From: Streptomyces hawaiiensis
GTDB taxonomy: Bacteria; Actinomycetota; Actinomycetes; Streptomycetales; Streptomycetaceae
Length of the DNA stretch: 64,000 nt
Assembly: GCF_004803895.1 (NCBI RefSeq)
Contig: NZ_CP021978.1
Span: 6,820,001-6,884,000, forward strand
Reading direction: 5' to 3'
Both the position numbers and the translations under genes were made by a program. Under the pieces are notes generated by a model. That model saw only the letters and a program-made list of their open reading frames with translations. It was not told the origin of the DNA and did no database searches. This document shows, one piece after another, positions 17,103 to 25,693 of this stretch (position 1 is the stretch's first letter; every line of letters starts with the position of its first letter).

Positions 17103-17253
17103 GTGCCCGCGTTCGGGCCACCCCTCCGACCGCCTCGGTCCCGGTCAGTCTCACTCGTTCGTGGCTCGTCGGCCGCCGATGTACCGGGTAGAGCACCTGC
17201 CGTGATCGTTCCGGGATCCGCCGGAGACGATCGGCACCATCCGGAGGCGAGCC

Positions 17254-17814
17254 ATGGAACACACCGCGCTGCGACCCAAGCCGATGCCGGGTCAGGAGCC
17301 CGACGGGGCCGCGCCGGCGACAGGGCCCGGCCCGTCACGGCCCCGCCCGCATGCCACCCGGCGACGGGGGCGGCGGCTCCTCAACGTGGCTCTCGCAGGG
17401 TTCGCCGGCGCGGTCCTGGTGCTGTCCGGGATCGGACTCGGGGCGATGGGCACCACGATGCTCGGCAAGGGCGGGCGCCTCGACCCGCGTGGATGGCACA
17501 CGCCGTCGCTCCCCGGTCCCTCGCCCGCCGCCGCTCCCTCCGTGCCCGTCGTCGCGACGCTCGGCGTACAGGTCATGGACGCCCGCAAGCCGGGGGCCGT
17601 GGTCGTGGGGCTGCACGTGCCCGGGCCGGCCCAGGCCGCCGGGCTGGTGCGCGGCGACGTCCTCCTCGCCTTCGGCACGACCCGGATCGACACGGCCGCC
17701 GATCTGGTCCGGGCCGTGGCCCGCGCCCGGCCGGGCTCCGAGGTCAGGCTGACGGTCCGCCACCGCGGCGGCGGATACGAGCAGCTGACTCTCGTACCGG
17801 CTGTCGCCGCCTGA
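17254..17814 (+). CDS. Membrane-anchored PDZ-domain protein
   Basis: A 186-residue protein. Residues 1-45 are cytosolic and basic (RPRPHATRRRGRRLLN); one membrane helix (VALAGFAGAVLVLSGIGLGA) follows near 45-66; the outside part is a Pro/Ala linker and a C-terminal PDZ domain (VATLGVQVMDARKPGAVVVG, GPAQAAGLVRGDVLLAFGTT, RIDTAADLVRAV, GSEVRLTVRHRGG). There is no protease domain, unlike DegP/HtrA. It probably recruits C-terminal tails of exported proteins, but a partner is not evident. ATG 17254 is preceded by GGAGGCGAGCC. It is convergent with the phosphoesterase gene. Confidence 0.87.
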   Translation: MEHTALRPKPMPGQEPDGAAPATGPGPSRPRPHATRRRGRRLLNVALAGFAGAVLVLSGIGLGAMGTTMLGKGGRLDPRGWHTPSLPGPSPAAAPSVPVVATLGVQVMDARKPGAVVVGLHVPGPAQAAGLVRGDVLLAFGTTRIDTAADLVRAVARARPGSEVRLTVRHRGGGYEQLTLVPAVAA

Positions 17815-17823
17815 AGCACGCCC

Positions 17824-18579
17824 TCACGGCACGACCCGGAAGTGGCTGGTGAGCCGCCCCGAGTCGTCCAGGACATGGAACGCGAGCCCGGGCGGCGCCT
17901 CCCGGTCCGCGATCTGCTCGCCCTCCCAGGGCAGCCGCAGCGTCCACGTCACGCCGGGCCCGACGACCAGCGGCCGCCCCACGAACGAGGTGGCGGCGGG
18001 GGTGTGGGCGTGGCCGGTGATCAGCCCGGCGATCTCGGGCCGGCGGGCCAGCAGGCCGGCCAGCCGGCCGGGGTGCCGCAGCGGGCAGGAGTCGGGCAGG
18101 GGGTGATGCAGTGCCACCGGCGGGTGGTGGAAGGCGAGCAGGGCCGGAAGGCCGCCGTCGAGTTCGTCGAGCGTCGTCTCGATCCAGTCGTACGTCTCCT
18201 CGTCCAGCTCCCCGTCGTCGCTGCCCGGAACGCTGGAGTCGCACATCAGCACCGCGCCGTCGTCGAAGACCCGCACGCTGTTGATGGGCCCCTCGCCCCC
18301 GGGCCGGTCCAGCAGCGCCTTGCGGTAGGGCGTACGGCTGTCGTGGTTGCCCGGGCAGGTCAGCACCGGGAAGGGGGCGTCAGCGGCGCGCAGCCCCAGG
18401 ATGCGGGCGGCCTCCTCGTACTCCGGCTCCGTGCCGTGGTCCGCGATGTCCCCCGTCACCAGCAGCGCGTCCACGTGGCCCGACAGCTCCCACAACCGCT
18501 CGCGCACCCGCTCGGCGCGCTCCGTCGCCCGCGCGCTCCCGTCCAGATGCAGATCGCTGATGTGCGCGAGTACCAGCAC
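17824..18579 (-). CDS. Calcineurin-like metallophosphoesterase (CpdA/class III phosphodiesterase type)
   Basis: A 251-residue enzyme with all metallophosphoesterase signatures: HISDLHLDG (Asp and His ligands), LLVTGDIADHGTEPE (Asp), LTCPGNHDSR (Asn-His), AFHHPP (His) and GLITGHAHTPA (His-x-His). The arrangement is that of class III cyclic-nucleotide phosphodiesterases such as CpdA and Rv0805. The substrate could be cAMP or other phosphodiesters; motifs do not decide. GTG 18579 directly precedes the first strand (LVLAHISDLH), so no signal peptide. Divergent from the M24 peptidase gene across an AT-rich region with overlapping small palindromes. Confidence 0.9.
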   Translation of the reverse strand: MLVLAHISDLHLDGSARATERAERVRERLWELSGHVDALLVTGDIADHGTEPEYEEAARILGLRAADAPFPVLTCPGNHDSRTPYRKALLDRPGGEGPINSVRVFDDGAVLMCDSSVPGSDDGELDEETYDWIETTLDELDGGLPALLAFHHPPVALHHPLPDSCPLRHPGRLAGLLARRPEIAGLITGHAHTPAATSFVGRPLVVGPGVTWTLRLPWEGEQIADREAPPGLAFHVLDDSGRLTSHFRVVP

Positions 18580-18622
18580 CGTCGTACGCCCCCTCGGCCG
18601 AACATTTAATGGAAGGGTTGAA

Positions 18623-18640
18623 TCTAAGCATTAGAACTAA
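18623..18640. promoter_or_regulatory. Overlapping AT-rich palindromes in divergent promoter region
   Basis: TCTAAgcaTTAGA (18623-18635) overlaps TTAGaaCTAA (18631-18640), giving alternating CTAA/TTAG elements in an unusually AT-rich stretch between a phosphoesterase and an M24 peptidase gene. This resembles an operator array or a divergent promoter; the binding protein is unknown. Confidence 0.4.
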
Positions 18641-18764
18641 CGCCTGAGCAATCCTCTGCCGTTAGGCAGGTTGCCGGGGTGAATGCCCGCAGACGGCTCG
18701 CGCCGCCCCCTCCGGCCGGGCAGGATGCTGCCCGTAGCCCCTTCGTCCGCCCTGGGAGGCCCGG

Positions 18765-19892
18765 ATGACCGGAAGCACGGCCGTGTCGTTCACCGCCGAC
18801 GACTACCGGGCCCGCATGGAGCGCGCCGCGCGGACGGCCGCCGAGGCCTCTCTCGCGGGCCTGCTGGTGGCCCCGGGACCGGACCTGGTGTGGCTCACCG
18901 GCTACACACCCCCGGCGGTCACCGAGCGGCTCACCCTGCTGGTCCTCGCCGCCGGGCAGGACCCCGTCCTCGTCGTGCCCGCCCTGGAGGCCCCGGACGC
19001 GCGCCGGGCGGCCGGCGCGCCCGCCCTGACCCTGCGCGACTGGACCGACGGCAAGGACCCCTACGCCGCCACCGCCGCCCTCCTCGACGCCTCCGGCCGG
19101 TTCGGCATCAGCGACAACGCCTGGGCCCTGCACCTGCTGGCCCTCCAGCAGGCCCTGCCCGGCAGCTCCTACGCCTCGCTCACCGAGGCCCTGCCCATGC
19201 TGCGTGCCGTCAAGGACGCGGCCGAGCTGGACCTCATGGCGGCCGCCGGTGCCGCCGCCGACGCGACGTTCGAGCAGATCCGCAACGTCCCCTTCGCGGG
19301 CCGCCGGGAGTGCGAGGTGGCCGCGGACCTCGACCGGCTGCTGCGCGGGCACGGACACGAGCAGGTCGACTTCACCATCGTCGCCTCGGGCCCGAACGGA
19401 GCCAACCCGCACCACGAGGCGGGCGACCGCGTCATCGCCCGGGGCGACATGGTCGTCCTCGACTTCGGCGGCCTGCGGGACGGCTACGGCTCCGACACCT
19501 CCCGCACGGTCCACGTCGGCGAACCCACCGACGAGGAGCGCCGCGTGCACGCGATCGTGCGCGAGGCCCAGGAGGCCGGCTTCCGCGCGGTGCGGCCCGG
19601 GGCCGCCTGCCAGGACGTGGACCGGGCCGCCCGCCAGGTCATCGCCGACGCCGGCTACGGCGAGTACTTCATCCACCGCACCGGACACGGCATCGGCGTC
19701 ACCACCCACGAGCCGCCCTACATGATCGAGGGCGAGGAACGGCCCCTCGTGCCCGGCATGTGCTTCTCCGTGGAACCGGGCATCTACCTGCCCGGCCGGT
19801 TCGGGGTCCGCATCGAGGACATCGTGACCGTCACCGAGGACGGCGGGCGGCGCCTGAACACCACCACGCGCGAGCTGGTCATAGTGGAGTGA
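18765..19892 (+). CDS. M24 family aminopeptidase (Xaa-Pro peptidase type)
   Basis: A 375-residue cytosolic metallopeptidase. The N-terminal creatinase-like domain (about 1-150) is followed by the pita-bread domain with the five metal ligands: Asp in MVVLDFGG, Asp in GYGSDTSRT, His in IHRTGHGIG, Glu in SVEPGIYLPG and Glu in VRIEDIVTV. Together with the N-terminal domain this indicates aminopeptidase P/prolidase-like removal of residues next to proline. ATG 18765 follows GGGAGG. The next gene begins 7 nt downstream, so the two form an operon. Confidence 0.93.
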   Translation: MTGSTAVSFTADDYRARMERAARTAAEASLAGLLVAPGPDLVWLTGYTPPAVTERLTLLVLAAGQDPVLVVPALEAPDARRAAGAPALTLRDWTDGKDPYAATAALLDASGRFGISDNAWALHLLALQQALPGSSYASLTEALPMLRAVKDAAELDLMAAAGAAADATFEQIRNVPFAGRRECEVAADLDRLLRGHGHEQVDFTIVASGPNGANPHHEAGDRVIARGDMVVLDFGGLRDGYGSDTSRTVHVGEPTDEERRVHAIVREAQEAGFRAVRPGAACQDVDRAARQVIADAGYGEYFIHRTGHGIGVTTHEPPYMIEGEERPLVPGMCFSVEPGIYLPGRFGVRIEDIVTVTEDGGRRLNTTTRELVIVE

Positions 19893-19899
19893 GGCCCCG

Positions 19900-20928
19900 A
19901 TGTCCCCAGCTCGCCTCCCGAACGGCAACGGCGCGACCATGACCCAGGCACCCACACCCACCGCGGACACCGTCCGCCGACTGGTCCTGTCCCTCCTCGA
20001 GGACGCCAAGGACGCCAAGGACGCCAGGGACGTCAGGGGCAGCCGGGGCGGCAAGGAGACCCGGCAGGGCGGGAGCGGTTCCGGCCCCGACGTCCGGCCC
20101 GCCACCCAGGGCGCCGAACCCGTCACCTGGTGGGTCGGCACCCGCCACGTGCTGCGCCTCGCCCCCGACCGCGAGGCCACCCTGCGCCAGCGCCGCGAAC
20201 TGCGCCTGCGCGACCTCGTCCGCCCGCACGTCCCGGTGGCGGTGCCCGCCAGCGTCGCGCACGGCGAATGGGCACCCGGACTGAGCTACACACTGGACAC
20301 CAAGGTGCCCGGCGGCTCGGGGGAGGAGCATGACGTGTCCGCCGTCGGCGAGGCGGACCTCGCCGGGCTCCTCACGGGCCTGCGCGAGGTGCCGGTCCGG
20401 CAGGCCGAGACGCTCGGCGTGCCGCGCGCCGCGCCGCGCTCCCTGGAGGCGCTGCGCCGGACCGCCGTACGCGCCGCCGAACGCCTCGCCGCGGCCGACG
20501 AGTTCGACGCCGCCCGCCTGAACCAGCTCACCCCGCCCGCCGCGTCCCAGCTCGCCGCCCAGCCCGGCTCGGCGGTCCTCACCCACCACACCCTCACGGG
20601 CGGCCATCTCGTGGTCAGTGCCGACGGCCGGGTGCGCGGCGTGCTCGGCTGGGCCGGCGCGGTCGTCGGCGACCCGGCCGAGGACATCGCGGGCCTCGCG
20701 CTCGCCGTCGGCTCACCCGCCGCCGTACGCGCCGCCACCCTCGCCGGCTACGGCGCCCGCCCCTGCCTGCGCGGCCTGTGGCTCGCCCGCTGCGACACCG
20801 TCGTCCACCTCGCCGAGGCCCTCACCGGCAAGAACGCCACCCTGCCGCGGACCCGGCTGCGCCGCGCCTGGGAACCGATCCTGCTGGAACGGGTCACGGA
20901 CCTGGGGGACGCGGACGACGCCCTGTAG
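19900..20928 (+). CDS. APH-fold protein lacking catalytic residues (probable pseudokinase)
   Basis: A 342-residue protein with the outline of an aminoglycoside-phosphotransferase fold: an N-lobe around WWVGTRHVLRLAPDREATLRQ, a hinge TLDTKVPGG, and a C-lobe. The catalytic loop, usually HGDLHxGN, reads THHTLTGGHL (228-237), so the base Asp and the Asn are missing. The DFG-like IDWGD motif reads GWAGAVVGDPAED (250-262). It may bind a ligand or a partner but should not phosphorylate in the usual way. Four 9-bp tandem repeats at 20002-20037 encode a DAKDAKDARDVR stretch that probably varies in length. It follows the M24 peptidase by 7 nt. Confidence 0.75.
   Translation: MSPARLPNGNGATMTQAPTPTADTVRRLVLSLLEDAKDAKDARDVRGSRGGKETRQGGSGSGPDVRPATQGAEPVTWWVGTRHVLRLAPDREATLRQRRELRLRDLVRPHVPVAVPASVAHGEWAPGLSYTLDTKVPGGSGEEHDVSAVGEADLAGLLTGLREVPVRQAETLGVPRAAPRSLEALRRTAVRAAERLAAADEFDAARLNQLTPPAASQLAAQPGSAVLTHHTLTGGHLVVSADGRVRGVLGWAGAVVGDPAEDIAGLALAVGSPAAVRAATLAGYGARPCLRGLWLARCDTVVHLAEALTGKNATLPRTRLRRAWEPILLERVTDLGDADDAL
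20002..20037 (+). repeat. Tandem 9-bp repeat, four units
   Basis: Two exact copies of GACGCCAAG followed by GACGCCAGG and GACGTCAGG, in frame within the pseudokinase gene and encoding Asp-Ala/Val-Lys/Arg triplets. Divisible by three, so copy-number change keeps the frame. Confidence 0.85.
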
Positions 20929-20968
20929 CGGGCCGGGCGGCGCCGTCGCGCGGGGCTATCCTCCGCTC

Positions 20969-21679
20969 ATGAAGCGCACCACCGCGGCGGCCGTGTCCCT
21001 GCTGACCTCCGCCGCGATCATCTCCCTGGCCGGCTGCTCCGGCACGGCCACGGCGTCCGCGCCCGGCGCCACGGCTCCCCACAAGCGGCAGCCGACCCCG
21101 GCGGAACGCGTCACCGCGCTTTTGGTCACCCCGGGCGACCTCGGAACCGGCTACTCGGTACGGGAGTTCGACCCGGCCAAGGGGAAGTCCGTCTTCGCCA
21201 GGTCCGCGCGAGAGATCACCGGCGACGGGCCCTGCATACCGCTGGCCGCCATGACGCACCAGTTGCCCCTCGGCACGCCGCAGGCCCACCTGAGCCGCGT
21301 CGTCTCGACCGATGAGGCGCCCGGCACCCGGATCTACGTCACCCTCGCCACCTACGGCCAGGGCATGGCGATGACGGCGATGGACACCCTCCTCGCCGAC
21401 GCCGTGCAGGGCTGTTCCCTCGGCTTCACCGTCAAGGCGCACGGCACCAGCGAGCTGTACTACCCGTTCGAGCCCGAGGACACCCCCAACGTCGGCGACG
21501 AGGCCCTCGCCTACCGCGGCGCCGTCACGGAGGAGGGCGGCGGGACCCGGCCGATCCGCACCACCGTCGTACGCCACGGGGACACCATCACCGTCTGCAC
21601 CGCGGTGGGCGGCGCCCGCATCGCGAGGCCGGGGCTCCTCGCGCCCGTCATCGAGGCGCAGGACGCGAAGCTCCCCTGA
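20969..21679 (+). CDS. Secreted lipoprotein of unknown function
   Basis: A 236-residue lipoprotein. MKRTTAAAVSLLTSAAIISL ends in the lipobox SLAGC, so Cys is lipidated and the protein is anchored outside the membrane. The mature part (ALLVTPGDLGTGYSVREFDP, DGPCIPLAAMTHQLPLG, YGQGMAMTAMDTLLADAVQG, GDTITVCTAVGG) resembles the sensor-type lipoproteins abundant in actinomycetes (PknH sensor-like extracellular domain); the likeness is structural impression only. ATG 20969 is 40 nt after the pseudokinase gene. Convergent with treZ. Confidence 0.8.
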   Translation: MKRTTAAAVSLLTSAAIISLAGCSGTATASAPGATAPHKRQPTPAERVTALLVTPGDLGTGYSVREFDPAKGKSVFARSAREITGDGPCIPLAAMTHQLPLGTPQAHLSRVVSTDEAPGTRIYVTLATYGQGMAMTAMDTLLADAVQGCSLGFTVKAHGTSELYYPFEPEDTPNVGDEALAYRGAVTEEGGGTRPIRTTVVRHGDTITVCTAVGGARIARPGLLAPVIEAQDAKLP

Positions 21680-21691
21680 CCCGCCGGGCGC

Positions 21692-23437
21692 TCACTCCTG
21701 CAGCAGCACCACAGCCGACTCCCCGGGCAGCCGCACCGCCCCGTCCGCCCCGGGCTTCTCCACCGGCTCCCACGCGGCCAGCACGCGCGCGTGGGGCACG
21801 CCCAGCCGCAGCACGGCCGGCTCGGAGGCCAGGTTCACCGCCACCAGGACGTCCCCGCGCCGGAAGGCGATCCAGCGCCGCTCCTCGTCGTAGGCCACCT
21901 TGGTGTCGGCGAGGTCGGGGTCGGTCAGGTCCGGCTGCCCGTGGCGCAGCGCGAGGAGCTGCCGGTACCAGGCCAGCACGCGCGCGTGGGGCTCGCGTTC
22001 CGGTTCGGACCAGTCGAGGCAGGAGCGGTCCCGGGTCGCCGGGTCCTGCGGGTCGGGCACGTCCTCCTCCTTCCAGCCGTGCGCGGCGAACTCCCGCCGC
22101 CTGCCCCGCCGTACGGCGTCCGCCAGCTCCGGGTCGGTGTGGTCGGTGAAGAACTGCCAGGGCGTGCCCGCGGCCCACTCCTCGCCCATGAAGAGCATCG
22201 GCGTGAAGGGCGCCGTCAGGATCAGCGTGGCCGCGCACGCCAGCAGCCCGGGGGAGAGCAGGGCCGAAAGCCGGTCCCCCTGGGCGCGGTTGCCGACCTG
22301 GTCGTGTGTCTGGCCGTAGCCGAGCAGCCGGTGCCCGGCCACGCGCGTACGGTCCAGGGGGCGCCCGTGGTACCGCTCCCGGAAGCTCGAGTACGAGCCG
22401 TCGTGGAAGTAGCCGCCCGTCAGCGTCTTGGCGAGCCCGCCCAGGGGAGCGCGCGCGAAGTCGGCGTAGTAGCCCTGCGACTCGCCGGTCAGCGTGGTGT
22501 GCAGGGCGTGGTGGAAGTCGTCGTTCCACTGCGCGTGCAGCCCGAGGCCGCCCGCGTCCCGGGAGGAGATGAGGCGCGGGTCGTTCAGATCCGACTCGGC
22601 GACCAGGAACAACGGCCGGTCCGTCTCGGCGGCCAGCGCGTCCACGGCCGTCGACAGCTCCTCCAGGAAGTGCAGCGCGCGGGTGTCCACCAGCGCGTGC
22701 ACCGCGTCCAGGCGCAGCCCGTCGATCCGGTAGTCGCGCAGCCACGCCAGCGCGCTGCCGATCAGGAACGCGCGCACCTCGTCCGAGCCGGGCGCGTCCA
22801 GGTTGACCGCGGCGCCCCAGGGGGTGTGGTGGGTGTCGGTGAGGTACGGCCCGAAGGCGGGCAGGTAGTTGCCGGACGGGCCGAAGTGGTTGTGCACCAC
22901 GTCGAGGACCACGCCCAGTCCGAGTGCGTGGGCCCGGTCGACGAAGCGTTTCAGCGCCTCGGGCCCGCCGTACGGCTCGTGCACCGCCCACAGCGACACA
23001 CCCTCGTAGCCCCAGCCGTGCGTGCCCGGGAAGGGGCACAGCGGCATCAGCTGCACATGCGTGACGCCCAGTTCGGCGAGATGGCCGAGCCGCTCGGCGG
23101 CCGCGTCCAGGGTGCCTTCGCGCGTGTACGTCCCCACGTGCAGCTCGTACAGCACCGCGCCGGGCAGCGGCCGCCCCCGCCACCGCGCGCGCCACGCGTA
23201 CCGCTCGTGATCGACGACCGCGCTCAGCCCGTCCGGGCCGTCCGGCTGCCGCCGGGAGCGCGGATCGGGCAGCACGGGCCCGTCGTCCAGCGCGAAGCCG
23301 TACCGGGACCCGTCGCGCGCCTCGGCCTCGCCCCGCCACCACCCCGCCCGTTCCGGATCGCGTTCCAGCGCGCGGGTGACGTCGTCGCACCGGAGCGTCA
23401 CACGGCCGGCCTGTGGTGCCCACACCTCGAACTGCAC
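21692..23437 (-). CDS. treZ: Malto-oligosyltrehalose trehalohydrolase
   Basis: A 581-residue GH13 enzyme that releases trehalose from maltooligosyl trehalose made by TreY. Order: N-terminal carbohydrate-binding beta domain (VQFEVWAPQAGRVTL), GH13 barrel with VVLDVVHNHFGPSGNYL, DGLRLDAVHAL (nucleophile Asp), FLVAESDLNDPRL (acid Glu) and GYGQTHDQVGNRAQGDR, and a C-terminal beta domain. PWGAAVNLDAPGSDEVRAF is typical of TreZ and separates it from branching enzymes. Start GTG 23437. It stands about 4 kb from treY and treX rather than adjoining them, with carboxypeptidase genes in between. Cytosolic trehalose synthesis from glycogen. Confidence 0.96.
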   Translation of the reverse strand: MQFEVWAPQAGRVTLRCDDVTRALERDPERAGWWRGEAEARDGSRYGFALDDGPVLPDPRSRRQPDGPDGLSAVVDHERYAWRARWRGRPLPGAVLYELHVGTYTREGTLDAAAERLGHLAELGVTHVQLMPLCPFPGTHGWGYEGVSLWAVHEPYGGPEALKRFVDRAHALGLGVVLDVVHNHFGPSGNYLPAFGPYLTDTHHTPWGAAVNLDAPGSDEVRAFLIGSALAWLRDYRIDGLRLDAVHALVDTRALHFLEELSTAVDALAAETDRPLFLVAESDLNDPRLISSRDAGGLGLHAQWNDDFHHALHTTLTGESQGYYADFARAPLGGLAKTLTGGYFHDGSYSSFRERYHGRPLDRTRVAGHRLLGYGQTHDQVGNRAQGDRLSALLSPGLLACAATLILTAPFTPMLFMGEEWAAGTPWQFFTDHTDPELADAVRRGRRREFAAHGWKEEDVPDPQDPATRDRSCLDWSEPEREPHARVLAWYRQLLALRHGQPDLTDPDLADTKVAYDEERRWIAFRRGDVLVAVNLASEPAVLRLGVPHARVLAAWEPVEKPGADGAVRLPGESAVVLLQE

Positions 23438-23599
23438 GGACGGTTCCCCTTCGTCTGCTCACCGTGATGTAGCCCGTCCATGGTGCGTCAAACGAGATCA
23501 ATCCGCCGGTGCATCCACCCATTTGCGGCGGGTCTCACCGGGGTACGCGGCGCGTGGCGGCCGATTTCCCGTTTTCTGGACAGCCCGGCCGCGCTGCCC

Positions 23600-23613
23600 G
23601 ACAATCACCAGCG
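23600..23613 (+). promoter_or_regulatory. Possible -10 box for leaderless DUF1707-FHA mRNA
   Basis: GACAAT at 23600-23605 ends 7 nt before the GTG start codon at 23613, and no ribosome-binding site precedes the codon. This spacing fits transcription starting at the start codon. A matching -35 is poor. Confidence 0.35.
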
Positions 23614-24164
23614 TGACGTCGTCCTTCGAGTTCAACACGTTCCCCGCGCGGCTCTCCGACGCGGAGCGCGACCGGGCGCTGAAGGTGCTCCGTGACGGCG
23701 TCGCCATGGGCCGCCTGTCCCACGACACGTTCGTCCGCCGCATGGAACTGGCGCTCGCCGCCCGCCGCCCGGACGAACTCGCCGTGCTCACCGCCGACCT
23801 GCGCGCGGAGGGCCGGTTCTCGCGCCTGGTGTTCGGCACCGTCGAGGCCGTCTCCGGATTCACCGTACGGCTGCGCAGGGCCTGGCAGGCCGAGCGGCTG
23901 CCCAAGCTGCAGCTGCCCCACCCGTCGCACGGCCATCCGCTGCGCATAGGCCGCGACCCGGCCAGCGGACTGCGCCTCAACCACGAGACCGTCTCCCGCG
24001 TGCACGCCGAACTCCGTCACCAGGGCGGCCTGTGGGTCCTGCGCGACCTCGGCTCCACCAACGGCACGACGGTGAACGGACGGCGCGTCGTCGGCGCGGC
24101 CGTCGTCCGCGAGGGCGACCAGGTGGGCTTCGGCCGGATGGCGTTCCGGCTGTCGGCCGGCTGA
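23613..24164 (+). CDS. DUF1707 and FHA domain protein
   Basis: A 183-residue signalling protein. Residues 1-60 form a DUF1707 (SHOCT-like) segment (RLSDAERDRALKVLRDGVAM, RMELALAARRPDELAVLTAD). After a basic linker comes a FHA phosphothreonine-binding domain from about residue 105: PLRIGRDPASGLRL, SRVHAELRHQ, LRDLGSTNGTTVNGRRV, with the conserved Gly-Arg, Ser-Arg-x-His and Asn-Gly residues intact. It should read Ser/Thr-kinase phosphorylation, yet no kinase gene is adjacent. GTG 23613 is chosen because DUF1707 starts right there; the longer frame overlaps the treZ promoter. Confidence 0.88.
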   Translation: MTSSFEFNTFPARLSDAERDRALKVLRDGVAMGRLSHDTFVRRMELALAARRPDELAVLTADLRAEGRFSRLVFGTVEAVSGFTVRLRRAWQAERLPKLQLPHPSHGHPLRIGRDPASGLRLNHETVSRVHAELRHQGGLWVLRDLGSTNGTTVNGRRVVGAAVVREGDQVGFGRMAFRLSAG

Positions 24165-24340
24165 CCGGAAACGAAGCCACGCCTCAGCTCTGGCCTGGGG
24201 ATTACCGAATGTCGGTCCCGCGTGCGTGGCTGAAATCCCTTTGTGGTCCACGGTGTTGACGTACCCCTGAAGTCGTGACTGACTGTGCGTACGCCATCTA
24301 CACCTGGTGAACCGACGGCACCGCATGGGGGAGGTGTGCC

Positions 24341-25681
24341 CTGCCGCCCCTCCTGCGCTATCCGACCGTCGACGAACTGGGCGCCCGGGCCGCCGCCCTC
24401 GTCGCCCGCCACCCCCGTGACGCCCGGCTGCGCCGGGTCGGCACCTCCCGCGCGGGCACCCCCATGTGGCTGCTCTCCGTCGGCCACGGCAGCCGCCAGG
24501 CCCTGGTCGTCGCCGGCCCCCACGCCAACGAACCGGTGGGCGGCGCCACCGTGCTGCGCCTGGCCGAGCGGGCCCTGGCCGACCCGCGGCTCACCCAGGG
24601 CGCCGACGCCACCTGGAACCTGCTGCTGTGCCTCGACCCGGACGGGTCGCGCCGCAACGAGGGCTGGCTGCCCGGCCCCTACACGCTCGGCGAGTACGTC
24701 CGGAACTTCTTCCGGCCCGGCTTCCTGGAGCAGCCCGAGTGGCTGCCCGACGGCGCGGCCGGCGCCGCCCTGCCGGAGACCCGCGCCCTGCTCGACCTCC
24801 AGGACGAACTGCGCCCGTTCCTCCAGTGCTCCCTGCACGGCGTCGACATCGGCGGCGGCTTCGTCGAACTCACCCACGACCTGCCCGGCCTCGCCCAGCG
24901 CCTCGCCCGCATCGCCGCCCGGCTCGGCATCCCCCGCGAACTCGGCGCGTACGACGCCCTGTACTGGCCCGGCCTCGGCCCCGCCGTCTACCGGATCCCG
25001 CCGCCGCGCCGGGCCGATCTGGCCGCCGCCATAACCGAGGCCGCCGTCGAGTCCACATGGTTCCACCCGTACCGGCACGGCACCGTCACCGCGGTCGTCG
25101 AGGCGCCCATGTGGGGCGTGACGGCCGTGGCGGACGGCTCCCCGCCCGCGGACCGCGACGCCGTGCTCCGGGCCGTCAGCCGCACCCTGCGCCACGACAC
25201 GGGCCTCCTGCGGCAGCTGCTGTCCCGGATCCGGCCTCACCTCGCCACCGTGCCCGACGCGGCCCGACTGCTCGCCCCGGTCGACGACTACCTCCTGGTC
25301 TGCCCCGGCCTCGCCGACGCCTGGGACCCCGACACCGCAGACAGCCCGGCCCACCCCCTCCCGCCCCTGAGCACCGCCCACCTGGTCGCCCTGCGCATCT
25401 CGGGGCGCCGGCTCGCGCTGCGCACGGCGGGACTGCTGCACCAGCTCGTCCGCGCCGCCGGCCGCGACCCTGCCGGGGCGCTGCCGGAGCTGGACCGGCT
25501 GATCGACGCGTGGTGCGCCGACTACCGCGACGGCTGCCGGACGCGCTGGATCCCGGTGGCCCGCCAGGCCGAGTACCAGGCCCGGGTGGTGCTCGCCGCG
25601 TTCGAACTGGCCGGGCGGCACGTGCGCCCGCCGGCCCGGTCCAGCGACCCGGGGCGGGGGTCCGGGGCGCCCGTGCCGTAG
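24341..25681 (+). CDS. M14-family zinc carboxypeptidase-like protein, probable CTG start
   Basis: A protein of about 446 residues. Zinc motif AGPHANEPVGG (His-x-x-Glu), third ligand in CSLHGVDIGGG, and the catalytic Glu in VVEAPMWG mark an M14 carboxypeptidase/amidase. No signal peptide. The first ATG in frame (24464) would delete the opening LPPLLRYPTVDELGARA, which the downstream paralogue also has (VLPELRYPTV), so translation must begin earlier. The only candidate after GGAGG at 24330-24334 is CTG at 24341, 6 nt away; in-frame ATG or GTG are absent there. A small frameshift near 24335 would be the alternative. Convergent with its paralogue, stops 12 nt apart. Confidence 0.75.
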   Translation: MPPLLRYPTVDELGARAAALVARHPRDARLRRVGTSRAGTPMWLLSVGHGSRQALVVAGPHANEPVGGATVLRLAERALADPRLTQGADATWNLLLCLDPDGSRRNEGWLPGPYTLGEYVRNFFRPGFLEQPEWLPDGAAGAALPETRALLDLQDELRPFLQCSLHGVDIGGGFVELTHDLPGLAQRLARIAARLGIPRELGAYDALYWPGLGPAVYRIPPPRRADLAAAITEAAVESTWFHPYRHGTVTAVVEAPMWGVTAVADGSPPADRDAVLRAVSRTLRHDTGLLRQLLSRIRPHLATVPDAARLLAPVDDYLLVCPGLADAWDPDTADSPAHPLPPLSTAHLVALRISGRRLALRTAGLLHQLVRAAGRDPAGALPELDRLIDAWCADYRDGCRTRWIPVARQAEYQARVVLAAFELAGRHVRPPARSSDPGRGSGAPVP

Positions 25682-25693
25682 CGGCCGCAGGCG

